A stretch of DNA of 64,000 nucleotides from UBA6107 sp964533735 (GTDB taxonomy: Bacteria; Chloroflexota; Anaerolineae; Anaerolineales; Anaerolineaceae), in NCBI GenBank assembly GCA_964533735.1, contig CAZHMD010000005.1, forward strand, positions 1 through 64,000, given 5' to 3'. The notes below the pieces were generated by a model that was not told where the DNA came from, made no database searches, and worked only from the letters and a program-made list of their open reading frames with translations. Both the position numbers and the translations under genes were made by a program. Each line of letters starts with the position of its first letter. The first letter of the stretch is position 1. Positions 26,239 through 34,917 of the stretch are shown here, in pieces.

Positions 26239-26265
26239 AGCCGCCTCGGAAGAGGCGGCTTTTTG
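26239..26265 (+). terminator. Terminator after the S8 protease gene
   Basis: AGCCGCCTC and GAGGCGGCT form a perfect 9-bp stem with a GGAA tetraloop, followed by a T-run (TTTTTG). It lies 27 bases after the stop codon. Confidence 0.9.
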
Positions 26266-26339
26266 TATAAGTAACTCTTTTTCGTGATTGGTATAGAATT
26301 ATTTTGCGGTATGTTACAGTCAGTTGGGTAGGAGAAAAA

Positions 26340-26897
26340 ATGTCAAAAGGGATGAGAATATTTTTTAAATTCTTAAATCGTTACTTCATGGTTCCAGTAT
26401 TCCGTTTGGGACTTGGACCTGTGATGACAAATCCCCTTTCCGGGTACATCATGGTGATGAAAACGATCGGGCGCAAGAGCGGCAGAGTGCGCTTTGTTCC
26501 GGTGAATTATGCCATCTGGAAAGGGAATGTTTATTGTATTTCTGGCGGTGGGGCATCAGCGGATTGGTACAAAAATCTGGTCGCCCATACGGAAATCGAG
26601 ATCATCATGCCGGGGGGAGCAATTTTCGGAAAAGTGGAACCTGCCTACCGTGGAGAAGAACGGCTGTTGATCATCCGGCAAATCCTCAAGAACGCCGGTT
26701 TTGCTGGGCTTTTTGAAGGGTACAACCCAAAATCTATCGAAGATGCACAACTCGCGATCGAGACTGCGGATTTTCCATTGATCCGAATTACACCAACCGG
26801 TTTAGGCGCGGGAGCTTCAGATCCACACGGTTGGGCATGGATCACCTGGACTGTGATCGGAGTTCTATTGATACTGGGAATCGTTCTACTTGGATAA
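26340..26897 (+). CDS. Deazaflavin (F420)-dependent nitroreductase/quinone reductase family protein
   Basis: A 185-residue protein of the Ddn/DUF385 family, split-barrel enzymes that use coenzyme F420H2 or related flavins. Diagnostic segments are TIGRKSGRVRFVPVNYAI and GGGASADWYKNLVAH, followed by the beta-rich part ending near residue 105. A C-terminal hydrophobic helix (about 165-183) suggests membrane association, which is uncommon in the family. ATG at 26340 has GGAG upstream. It is a single gene converging on mobA. The substrate cannot be told from sequence. Confidence 0.8.
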   Translation: MSKGMRIFFKFLNRYFMVPVFRLGLGPVMTNPLSGYIMVMKTIGRKSGRVRFVPVNYAIWKGNVYCISGGGASADWYKNLVAHTEIEIIMPGGAIFGKVEPAYRGEERLLIIRQILKNAGFAGLFEGYNPKSIEDAQLAIETADFPLIRITPTGLGAGASDPHGWAWITWTVIGVLLILGIVLLG

Positions 26898-26918
26898 CGT
26901 ATTAGGTTGATATCGAGC

Positions 26919-27521
26919 TTATTTATTATCAATTCCAGGAAGATCAGCTGCTTGAATGAATTCATCAGGATGATTAAGATTCAGGAAAATGCGCGGATCC
27001 GGATCAACCCGGGATATTTCTGCTAGCGAGAACACCCTGATCACAGCATTACTGAACCAGCTGACGATGCGGTTGTCATCCTTCATAAGGGATCGTTCAA
27101 CCAGGGGGAGGCAAGTGCTCTGACGATAGACAGCGTGAAGCGGTTCAAGACCGTTTTGAGATTCAGGAATAACCACATCAGCACCACAATCCATGATCAG
27201 GTTTAACTCAGCCTGGAGAAGTGCTGCGCTAATAAAAGGTAGATCACAACCCACCGGCGCTACGAATGGAAACCTGCTGACGAGCAAGGCGGTATGAATC
27301 CCGCCCAAGACCCCTTTACCCGGGATACGATCCGGGATTACTGGAAGATTCAAAAATCGGTAGTCAGGCTCATCACTCGAGATAATGTTCACCTCAGCAG
27401 CAACAGTCACCACCTGGTTGACGACGCGCTGGATCAAAGGAATTCCATGAAAAGACATGAGGGCTTTATTTTGACCCATGCGCCTGGAGCGACCACCTGC
27501 CAGAATGCTAACCGTTAAGAT
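26919..27521 (-). CDS. mobA: Molybdenum cofactor guanylyltransferase MobA (non-canonical start)
   Basis: MobA attaches GMP to molybdopterin, giving the bis-MGD cofactor used by formate dehydrogenase, encoded divergently next door. The family's nucleotide-binding motif LAGGRSRRMG, VIPD and VGCDLPFIS are all present. The first ATG (27479) falls inside that motif, so it cannot be the true start. Upstream the frame holds no ATG, GTG or TTG before an in-frame TGA at 27534-27536; the best initiators are ATC (27521) or ATT (27524) just after a GAGG ribosome-binding site. I use ATC, which would give an N-terminus like MLTVSILAGG. About 200 residues, a normal length. Confidence 0.82.
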   Translation of the reverse strand: MLTVSILAGGRSRRMGQNKALMSFHGIPLIQRVVNQVVTVAAEVNIISSDEPDYRFLNLPVIPDRIPGKGVLGGIHTALLVSRFPFVAPVGCDLPFISAALLQAELNLIMDCGADVVIPESQNGLEPLHAVYRQSTCLPLVERSLMKDDNRIVSWFSNAVIRVFSLAEISRVDPDPRIFLNLNHPDEFIQAADLPGIDNK

Positions 27522-27649
27522 AATTCCTCGCTTTCAGACTATAATTTCAGTTGAACCTGATAAGATTATATTCCTTGAAATTGATTTTCACGACCTGAAA
27601 GAAATTTACTTGCCACCGAAGACTAATACTGGTATGAGTGGAGGTTCTG

Positions 27650-30418
27650 GTGAGTGAAATAACCATCAACGGGAAAAAAATCACGGCTGACCCCGGAAGC
27701 ACAATTCTAGAGGCTGGCAGCCAAGCCGGTATCACAATCCCGACGCTATGTTATCACAAGGATTTAACCCCCTACGGAGGCTGCCAACTCTGCCTGGTCG
27801 AGGTGGAGGGCGAACGCAGACCCGTCCAGGCGTGTACTTACGAAACGAAGCCTGGATTAATTGTACAAACCGAGACACCCGTAATTAGAAAAGGACGGCG
27901 AGAGCTGTTGAAAATGATCCTGTCGAATTATAGCGACAGCGGGTATGCCGAAGAGGATGATCATCCAAACGAGTTGATAAGATGGGCAAAGTTTTACCGT
28001 GTGCCCATCGGAAACCTAACCAGTAAACCCCCAAGATTCCCAATCGACAGTGACCCCAATCCTTTTGTCTGGATTGATCTCAACAAGTGTATTTTATGCA
28101 CGCGGTGTGTGCGGGCTTGCGCTGAGATCCAGGGTCGTTTTGTTTGGGGAATCAAGGACCGTGGTTTTGATTCCGAACTTGTGGCAGGGATGGATCAACC
28201 ACTGCTCGATGCCCGCTGTGAATCCTGCGGGGCGTGCGTAGCCTACTGCCCGACCGGGGCATTAGCCAACAAAATGTCAATCGATACTGGTAAGGTTGAA
28301 AAAAGGGTGAAGACCACCTGCGCATACTGCGGTGTTGGCTGCCAGGTGACCTTGAACGTGCGCCAAAACCAACTCCAGTCGGTAAGTTCATCAACTGAAG
28401 CACCAGTTAATGGCATGCGGTTGTGCGTGAAAGGACGCTATGGTTACGATTTTGTGCATCACCAGGAGCGTTTGACCCAACCGATGGTGCGGGAGTACCT
28501 GCTGGAGAAAAAAACCCGACGCGCTGGTGGTGATCGTGGCGGCTGGGTAAAGGTGGATTGGGAAACCGCCATCGATCTGGCAGCGGAGCGACTTTCTATA
28601 ATCCAGGAAAAACACGGCGCTGATAGTATCGGCATTCTCAGTTCAGCCAAATGTACCAACGAAGAGAATTACCTGATGAATAAGTTTGCGCGGCAGGTGA
28701 TTGGAACGAACAACATTGATCACTGCGCGCGGTTGTGCCATTCCAGCACAGTCACCGGGCTGGCGGCTTCATTTGGGTCCGGAGCTATGACGAATTCCAT
28801 GGATGATATCGCCCAACAGGCGAATTTGATCTTTGTCACTGGGTCCAATACAACTGAGCAGCACCCTGTGTTTGGGACGATGATCCGGCAGGCGGTGCTC
28901 CAGCGCGGAGCGGTACTGATTGTGGCAGATCCACGTAAGATCGACCTGACCGAATTCGCTACCCTTCACCTGCGGATGAAATCGGGGAGCGATGTGGCTT
29001 TGATCAATGGGTTGATGAATATCATCCTTGAGAACGGCTGGGAAGACCGGGAATTCATCAGCAAACGCACCGAAGGATTTGAAGCGTTTTCCGCCAATGT
29101 AAAACAGTACAACCCTGAATGGGTGTCCGATCTCACGGGGATCCCTGTGGAGAAACTCTACCAGGCTGGGCAACTACTGGGCAAGATAAAACCAGGAGCG
29201 GTGTTATGGGCAATGGGGATCACGCAGCATACAACGGGTGTGCAGAATGTGCAGACTTTGGCCAACCTGCAAATGCTTTTGGGGAACATTGGTCTGCCCG
29301 GAGGCGGGGTGAATCCGCTGCGAGGTCAGAACAACGTGCAGGGTGCCTGTGACATGGGAGCGCTGCCGAACGTGTTCCCCGCCTACCAGTCCGTGATCAA
29401 TGAGAATTCTCGGAAGAAATTCGAAGAAGCATGGGGAATCGACCTGAACCAAAAGATTGGATTGCCTGTTACAGAGATGATACCAGGTATAGAAGAGGGG
29501 AAGATCAAGGCCCTTTACATTTTGGGTGAAGACCCGATGATGAGCGAGCCGGACACAAATCACGTGCGCCGCTGCCTGGAAGAACTGGATTTTATGGTGT
29601 TGCAGGAAATCTTCCCCAGTGAAACTGCTGCCTACGCGGATATCCTGCTGCCGGGAGTCAGTTTCGCCGAGAAAGGCGGCACATTCACCAATACCGAAAG
29701 GCGTGTGCAACTGGTGAACCCTGCTATTAAAGCTGTTGGAGAGGCGCGGCAGGACTGGCAGATCACCAGTGACCTGGCACGGAGGGTAATAAAGAAAAGT
29801 AAGCGAAAACCTCTTAAGACTGCAGCATTTGGCGGGTGGCGCTATAAAAAACCATCTGAGATCATGGAGGAGGCGGCAGCTCTCGCGCCAAGTTACGCGG
29901 GAGTTTCGCATCGGCGGCTGAAAAATGGGGAACGATTGCAGTGGCCGGTAAAGTCAAATGAAGCCCCAGGAACGCCGATTTTGCATACAAGTGAATTTAC
30001 GCGTGGAAAAGGAGTCTTCGCGATTACCTCACACCAACCTCCAGCAGAACTGCCGGACGCGGAATATCCATTATTATTGAATACCGGTCGGGTGTTATAT
30101 CATTGGCACGGCGGGGAGCTCACGCGGCGGGCGCGCGGACTATTAGCAGTGTACCCACTGTCATTGGTGGAGATCAATCCTGAAGACGCAGCTAAATTGG
30201 GAATTGTTGAAGATAAGCAGCCAGTACGGGTTGTTTCAAGGCGAGGAGAAATGAAAGCCTATGCCTGGATCACTGACCGGGTACCCGTGGGAAGCATTTA
30301 CGCCAACTTCCACTTCCCTGAAAGCCAGACCAACGTGCTGACCATCAACGCACTCGACCCGGTTGCCAAGATACCCGAATACAAAATTTGCGCGGTGAAA
30401 TTGGAAATCGCCTCATGA
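27650..30418 (+). CDS. fdhA: Formate dehydrogenase catalytic subunit (molybdopterin, Cys-type)
   Basis: Oxidises formate to CO2 (or the reverse) at a Mo/W-bis-MGD centre. The 922-residue protein has an N-terminal [2Fe-2S] domain (Cys34, 45, 48, 62), two [4Fe-4S] ferredoxin sites (Cys147/150/153/157 and 190/193/196/200), and the molybdopterin domain with its own cluster (Cys224, 227, 231, 259). The metal ligand is Cys363 in LCHSSTVTGL, not selenocysteine. The NuoG-type His-Cys3 cluster expected between residues 90 and 115 is absent. GTG at 27650 has GGAGG five bases upstream; an earlier GTG (27638) overlaps that site. No diaphorase subunits are nearby, so the electron partner is unknown. It overlaps fdhD by four bases. 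Confidence 0.92.
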   Translation: MSEITINGKKITADPGSTILEAGSQAGITIPTLCYHKDLTPYGGCQLCLVEVEGERRPVQACTYETKPGLIVQTETPVIRKGRRELLKMILSNYSDSGYAEEDDHPNELIRWAKFYRVPIGNLTSKPPRFPIDSDPNPFVWIDLNKCILCTRCVRACAEIQGRFVWGIKDRGFDSELVAGMDQPLLDARCESCGACVAYCPTGALANKMSIDTGKVEKRVKTTCAYCGVGCQVTLNVRQNQLQSVSSSTEAPVNGMRLCVKGRYGYDFVHHQERLTQPMVREYLLEKKTRRAGGDRGGWVKVDWETAIDLAAERLSIIQEKHGADSIGILSSAKCTNEENYLMNKFARQVIGTNNIDHCARLCHSSTVTGLAASFGSGAMTNSMDDIAQQANLIFVTGSNTTEQHPVFGTMIRQAVLQRGAVLIVADPRKIDLTEFATLHLRMKSGSDVALINGLMNIILENGWEDREFISKRTEGFEAFSANVKQYNPEWVSDLTGIPVEKLYQAGQLLGKIKPGAVLWAMGITQHTTGVQNVQTLANLQMLLGNIGLPGGGVNPLRGQNNVQGACDMGALPNVFPAYQSVINENSRKKFEEAWGIDLNQKIGLPVTEMIPGIEEGKIKALYILGEDPMMSEPDTNHVRRCLEELDFMVLQEIFPSETAAYADILLPGVSFAEKGGTFTNTERRVQLVNPAIKAVGEARQDWQITSDLARRVIKKSKRKPLKTAAFGGWRYKKPSEIMEEAAALAPSYAGVSHRRLKNGERLQWPVKSNEAPGTPILHTSEFTRGKGVFAITSHQPPAELPDAEYPLLLNTGRVLYHWHGGELTRRARGLLAVYPLSLVEINPEDAAKLGIVEDKQPVRVVSRRGEMKAYAWITDRVPVGSIYANFHFPESQTNVLTINALDPVAKIPEYKICAVKLEIAS

Positions 30419-31188
30419 CAAATCTGACACACCAGGAATTTGAATACATCGAACCCAAAGGCACAGGTTTTGAAACCAGGCGATCTCAAATTGCAGTGGA
30501 ATCGGAGGTTGCCTTAACGGTCAATGGAGAAGTTTGGCTGGGATTTCACTGCTCACCAGACCATTTGGAAAACCTAGCAGCGGGATTTTTGTTCAACGAA
30601 GGGTTCATTGAATCTGCAGATGAAATCAGTTCGGTAACGGTATGCAAGAGCCTTGACGGTGTGGATATTTGGCTGAATCACCCCTGTGAAAAACCCCTCA
30701 CCTGGAATCGTACCTCCGGCTGCCAGGGGGGAGTGAGCCAAAGGACGGGTATAGGTGTACAAGCAAAACAAAATTCTGAAACTTATACGGTTGCGGAAAC
30801 TCAAGATCAAATCAAGATCTTCCTGGCCTCACTTGGTCAAATGGGAGAATTACGAAGCGGAGTTCACAGCACCATGCTCCTGGATGATGTTGAAGTGATC
30901 TCCCGCAGTAATGATATCGGGCGGCATAATACCCTGGATAAAATCGCGGGGGATTGCCTGCGCGAAAAGAAAAGCCTCGTGAAACCTGTTTTACTGACAA
31001 CAGGCAGGATTTCTTCTGATATGGTGTTGAAAGCTGACCGCATGGGGGTACGGCTGGTGATCTCCCTGCATTCGATCAGCAGCCTGGCGATTGAGAGCGG
31101 AGCAACCCTGGGGTTGTGTTTAGTAGGGCACGCGAGGTCGCCAAAATGGGGAGTGTATACCCACGCGGAAATGATCATCAATCAGTAA
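30415..31188 (+). CDS. fdhD: Sulfur carrier protein FdhD
   Basis: FdhD passes sulfur from a cysteine desulfurase to the Mo-cofactor of formate dehydrogenase, making the enzyme active. The 257-residue protein has the GFLFNEGFI segment, the catalytic cysteine in TSGCQGG (Cys103) and VISRSNDIGRHNTLDKI. ATG at 30415 overlaps the fdhA stop (ATGA), so synthesis is coupled. The last 60 codons have a second, decayed copy at 32007-32195. Confidence 0.95.
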   Translation: MTNLTHQEFEYIEPKGTGFETRRSQIAVESEVALTVNGEVWLGFHCSPDHLENLAAGFLFNEGFIESADEISSVTVCKSLDGVDIWLNHPCEKPLTWNRTSGCQGGVSQRTGIGVQAKQNSETYTVAETQDQIKIFLASLGQMGELRSGVHSTMLLDDVEVISRSNDIGRHNTLDKIAGDCLREKKSLVKPVLLTTGRISSDMVLKADRMGVRLVISLHSISSLAIESGATLGLCLVGHARSPKWGVYTHAEMIINQ

Positions 31189-31273
31189 TGGATTCATAGT
31201 TTGGCGGCATCGGAGTAGTTTCTGCATTAGCCTTGTTATAGAATGAATAACACTCCATGAAAGGTTTCCGGTA

Positions 31274-31834
31274 ATGAACATTGGATTATTCTATTATGAT
31301 GGATTTTCAGAATTTGAGGTTGTACTAATTGCGTTGCTTCTTAAAGACCAAAACTTCTTTTCAATCTCCCTAGAGAATAGGGAATATATAAGTGAAGAAC
31401 GACAAAGATTCAATGTTGATAAGGTCATAAAGGAAGTTGACGTTGAGTCTATAGATATGGTTATCATTCCTGGAGGAAATCCAGTCCAATTAATCAAGAA
31501 CCTGGAATTGAAGAGCTTCATTGAAGAATTGAATAAAAGGAAAAAAATTATCGGAGGAATTTGTGGAGGATCCAGTTTACTTGCAGGTCTTGGGATCTTA
31601 AATGGCAAAAGATGTACAGGAATGACTTCGGGCGTAACTTCAAAAAACAGCAGTTATATATATTACTCCAAGTCAATAGTTTGTGAAGAACATGTTGTTG
31701 TCGATGGAAACCTTGTTACAGCTCAAGGGCAAGCTTATGTAGAATTTGCACTCGAACTTGTGCGTCAATTGGGATTGTATGAAAATGAAGAGGAATATCT
31801 AGAAGATTTAAAGTGGCTGAAGAATATTCGGTAA
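31274..31834 (+). CDS. DJ-1/PfpI family protein
   Basis: A 186-residue protein with the DJ-1/PfpI fold: an early FYYDGFSEFE, the acidic VVIIPGGNPVQL and the nucleophile elbow GGICGGSSLLAGLG with its cysteine. Family members include chaperone/deglycase-type stress proteins and amidotransferase-like hydrolases; the substrate cannot be assigned. The gene is clearly more A/T-rich than its neighbours, with many AAA, GAA, ATA and TTA codons, and lies between fdhD and a decayed fdhD fragment, which suggests horizontal transfer. Confidence 0.85.
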   Translation: MNIGLFYYDGFSEFEVVLIALLLKDQNFFSISLENREYISEERQRFNVDKVIKEVDVESIDMVIIPGGNPVQLIKNLELKSFIEELNKRKKIIGGICGGSSLLAGLGILNGKRCTGMTSGVTSKNSSYIYYSKSIVCEEHVVVDGNLVTAQGQAYVEFALELVRQLGLYENEEEYLEDLKWLKNIR

Positions 31835-31840
31835 TCCCCT

Positions 31841-31870
31841 CAAGTTTTTCTACTTGGCATTTTCAATTAT
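31841..31870 (+). terminator. Possible weak terminator after the DJ-1 gene
   Basis: CAAGT and ACTTG form a short stem (31841-31845, 31852-31856) followed by GCATTTTCAATT. The stem is only five base pairs, so this is tentative. The rest of 31871-32006 shows no gene. Confidence 0.25.
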
Positions 31871-32006
31871 TTAGAGATAAAAACATATTAATCTGATTTC
31901 TCAGGTCTGATTACTTCTCAATCCCGAAGACCAAATCCTGATTATTTCAAATTCACATTGACGATGAAGCCTTTGGAGAGGGATTCAAGGCTGCCTTAAG
32001 GTAAAA

Positions 32007-32195
32007 ACAGGCAGGACCTCTTCGGACATGGTGCTGAAGGCTGACCGCATAGGCGTGAGGCTGGTGGTCTCCCTGCATTCGATCAGCAGCCTGGCAATTG
32101 AAAGCGGTGCGACCCTGGGAATATGTTTGGTAGGACACGCTCGCTCGCCTAAATGGGGAGTTTATACGCATACGGAAATGATCATCGATCAATAA
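32007..32195 (+). pseudogene. Remnant of an fdhD 3' end
   Basis: Reads in one frame from ACAGGCAGGACC to TAA and gives the last 62 residues of FdhD (TGRTSSDMVLKADR onward to EMIIDQ), closely similar to the end of the intact gene at 31003-31188. Most differences are at third codon positions, so it diverged as a functional gene before being cut. A 28-base stretch is identical (31061-31088 and 32068-32095). There is no start codon or upstream fdhD sequence. Confidence 0.88.
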
Positions 32196-32318
32196 TAGGT
32201 GCATGCTGTAGTTTAACCATAGGCAGGGTTAGAGAGTACTATAATATATGTAAATATCGAAAAATAATACAGAGAAGTAAAGGATTCTGTTTTCATTTAT
32301 CCTCATAGAGGCGTAAAT

Positions 32319-33227
32319 ATGTTGAATAATAAATACCCCTTGCCCAGTAAGTTTATGATCACGAGTATTTTCTTCACCCTTGTTATTCTTGTACTCACCC
32401 TGGCAGGCTGCTCGACATCTTCAAAGCCGCCAGTGGACTACGATGATTACGAAGTCTTGCAGAATGATTGTCCGTTACTGCTATCGGATCATCAAAATGC
32501 CTCCATCAGCGGTCCACTCAACATCCGTGAAAATACAGTTTGTATTTCTGATGGAGATGGTGGACGTTGTAAGGTTCTCCTGGGATACGAGGAATACGGC
32601 GGTCTGGATATTTGGGTAAAAACCGGAGGCAAAAATGGAATGGAAACCTTGCCAGAAACTTACCGCACATTTGATTTGATTGTTCAAGCCGATGACGGCG
32701 AAGAATTGACTTACCTCGATATGGTTACCACGATTCTTGAACCAGTAAATGAAATGGAAGATGGGATTGAGGTATGTAGTTTTCGGGTCAAAGAAATTAT
32801 TCGCTCAAAAATCGTGGCGTCAGAAAATCAGCCAGGAGAAGGGGTCGTAAACCTGGAAATTCCAACTAATGCCCTATGGGTTGACACAGGCATTTACGTC
32901 AATCAAGGACAGCAGTTAATGATAATCCCGGGTTATGGTGGTTACAATCTTCAAGGAGACGACCCGAATTGGAATGCCAATTCATTTGGCATGTTGGGCG
33001 TATCCGATTCGATCTGCGACAACAATTGCGTTATCAATGGAAAGAATTACGGAGTGCTGGTAGCGAAGATAAACGAGGGCGAGCCTTTCCTGGTAAACGT
33101 TGATTATTCCGATTTTATTATCCCTGAAAACGGAGAGCTTTTCTTAACCGTCAATGACTGTGCCGGTTGTTACGATAATAATTCCGGAACTTTCGATGTT
33201 GTCATCGATCTGCATAATGAACCTTGA
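32319..33227 (+). CDS. Lipoprotein with C-terminal LecA (PA-IL)-like domain
   Basis: A 302-residue predicted lipoprotein (lipobox LAGC, Cys31). The N-terminal half (about 45-170) is of unknown type, with three or four cysteines. Residues about 185-300 resemble the galactophilic lectin LecA/PA-IL: LWVDTGIYVNQGQQLMIIPG, YGVLVAKINEGEPFLVN and the calcium/sugar loop VNDCAGCYDNNSGTFDV. In that loop the ligand residues Asp and Asn-Asn are kept, while the LecA threonine ligand is a cysteine. Surface carbohydrate binding is plausible but not proven. It follows the fdhD remnant and has its own spacer of about 120 bases. Confidence 0.72.
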   Translation: MLNNKYPLPSKFMITSIFFTLVILVLTLAGCSTSSKPPVDYDDYEVLQNDCPLLLSDHQNASISGPLNIRENTVCISDGDGGRCKVLLGYEEYGGLDIWVKTGGKNGMETLPETYRTFDLIVQADDGEELTYLDMVTTILEPVNEMEDGIEVCSFRVKEIIRSKIVASENQPGEGVVNLEIPTNALWVDTGIYVNQGQQLMIIPGYGGYNLQGDDPNWNANSFGMLGVSDSICDNNCVINGKNYGVLVAKINEGEPFLVNVDYSDFIIPENGELFLTVNDCAGCYDNNSGTFDVVIDLHNEP

Positions 33228-33238
33228 AGTTGATCGAT

Positions 33239-33251
33239 CGACCGACGGTCG
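33239..33251. repeat. Short palindrome between the lipoprotein gene and comM
   Basis: CGACCG-A-CGGTCG lies between convergent genes. It is GC-rich but has no T-run, so it is a weak candidate for a bidirectional transcription stop. Confidence 0.3.
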
Positions 33252-33327
33252 CAAGTATTAATCCTTTGGATAAGAAGAAACAAGAAGATGTTCCTGGAAA
33301 TGCGTGTCCCGGTTCGGCAGTAAGTTG

Positions 33328-34851
33328 TTATAGATCACTGACTCTTGGCCGGTACTGGAGCGCTTCAGCGAGATGCACCTGGGAGATTGGCAGTGAACCT
33401 GCCAGGTCAGCAATGGTGCGGGCAAGCTTGAGGATGCGGTGGTAAGCCCTGGCAGAGAGGTTCATCTGGTTCATGGCAGCGCGCATGAGGCTGCGGCAGG
33501 TTTCATCCAGCGGGCAATAGAGGCGCACTTCTGCCGGATGCATATCCGCGTTGCAGGTAAGCGAGGTGCCGGCGAAGCGTTCACGCTGCACCTGGCGGGC
33601 GGTCTCCACTCTTAGTGCAATGACGATGGAAGGTTCTCCAAGGCGGATATCGCTCAGTTTTTCGTAATCCACGCGAGGAACATCCACATGAATATCGATG
33701 CGATCCAGGAGCGGACCGGAAATGCGGTGCTGGTACTTGGTTACAGTTGAGGAAGAGCAGGTGCAGGGTTTGGTGGCATCACCGTAGTATCCGCATGGGC
33801 AGGGGTTCATGGCCGCCACAAGTTGAAAATTGGCAGGAAAGGTGAGAGTTCCCTGGGCACGGCTGATGGTGACCACCTTATCTTCCAGGGGCTGGCGCAG
33901 GACTTCCAGTACACGAGCGCCGAATTCGGGAAATTCATCCAGAAAAAGAACACCGCGGTGGGCGAGGGATATCTCACCTGGATGGGGCCAGTTGCCACCG
34001 CCCACGAGGCCGGCGTGGCTGATGGTGTGGTGGGGGGAGCGGAATGGGCGATTCTTAATCAGGGGGAGGCCGGCGGGCAGCGCATCAGCAACAGAATAGA
34101 TACGGGTGACGTCCAAAGATTCATCAACTGACATGCGCGGCAGGATGGACGGTAAGGCACGCGCCATGAGGGTTTTACCTGCTCCAGGAGGACCGATCAT
34201 GAGAAGATTGTGTCCGCCAGCAGCGGCAACTTCAAGAGCGCGCTTGATGTGCTCCTGTCCTTTTATCTCCTGAAAATCTGTTTGCACCTGGGCTTGTACC
34301 TGCTCAATTTCCAACACGGGTTGGGGTGGGATGATGGTTTGCCCGATAAGGTGTGTGTAAAGGTCAAGCAGCGAATTGACCGGGATGACTTCGAGGTTGG
34401 CAAAGATGGCTGCTTCAGGGGCATCTTCAGCGGGAACAAAGACACGCTTGAAGCCCTGCTGGCGGGCGACGGCTGCCATGGGCAACACACCGCGGATGTG
34501 ACGCACACTGCCGTCCAGGGACAGTTCACCCATCACCAGGCTTTCGCGCAGGCAATCTGGCGGAAGCTGCCGATTGGCGATGAGGATACCGAGGGCAATC
34601 GGCAGATCGTAAGCGGAGCCCTCTTTGCGGACGGTGGCGGGAGCGAGGTTAACGCGCACACGCTTGCGGGGATACTCCAGCCCGGTATTGCGGATGGCAG
34701 ATTGCACGCGTTCCTTGCTTTCCTGCACCGAGGCATCCGGCAGACCGACAATCACAATAGGCGGTTTGAAACCAGGAGTAAGGTCAACCTCAACGTCGAC
34801 GATAACCCCATCCAAACCGATGACCGCACAGGCATTTACTTTAGCAAGCAT
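33328..34851 (-). CDS. comM: YifB/ComM family Mg-chelatase-like AAA+ ATPase
   Basis: A 507-residue protein of the ComM/YifB family, AAA+ hexameric helicases that extend branch migration during natural transformation in Haemophilus and Vibrio. It has the N-terminal Lon-protease-like fold (about 1-170, beginning AVIGLDGVIVDVEVDL), Walker A GPPGAGKTLMARALP near residue 218, Walker B VLFLDEFPEF, and the C-terminal Mg_chelatase_C region with MNLSARAYHRILKLARTIADL. Length and motifs are typical. No other competence gene is in the window. Confidence 0.93.
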   Translation of the reverse strand: MLAKVNACAVIGLDGVIVDVEVDLTPGFKPPIVIVGLPDASVQESKERVQSAIRNTGLEYPRKRVRVNLAPATVRKEGSAYDLPIALGILIANRQLPPDCLRESLVMGELSLDGSVRHIRGVLPMAAVARQQGFKRVFVPAEDAPEAAIFANLEVIPVNSLLDLYTHLIGQTIIPPQPVLEIEQVQAQVQTDFQEIKGQEHIKRALEVAAAGGHNLLMIGPPGAGKTLMARALPSILPRMSVDESLDVTRIYSVADALPAGLPLIKNRPFRSPHHTISHAGLVGGGNWPHPGEISLAHRGVLFLDEFPEFGARVLEVLRQPLEDKVVTISRAQGTLTFPANFQLVAAMNPCPCGYYGDATKPCTCSSSTVTKYQHRISGPLLDRIDIHVDVPRVDYEKLSDIRLGEPSIVIALRVETARQVQRERFAGTSLTCNADMHPAEVRLYCPLDETCRSLMRAAMNQMNLSARAYHRILKLARTIADLAGSLPISQVHLAEALQYRPRVSDL

Positions 34852-34917
34852 GGATTCAGTGTAGGAGAAGTGAAAGGAAATGTCAACAACAAAACATGCA
34901 TCACTGCTGCCAAGGTT

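Noticed and set aside
28730..28755. Selenocysteine formate dehydrogenase
   Set aside because: The metal-ligand codon is TGC (Cys), and no in-frame TGA or SECIS-like hairpin is present.
29204..29911. Minus-strand frame of 235 codons opposite fdhA
   Set aside because: Antisense to a well-conserved molybdopterin domain; no motif.
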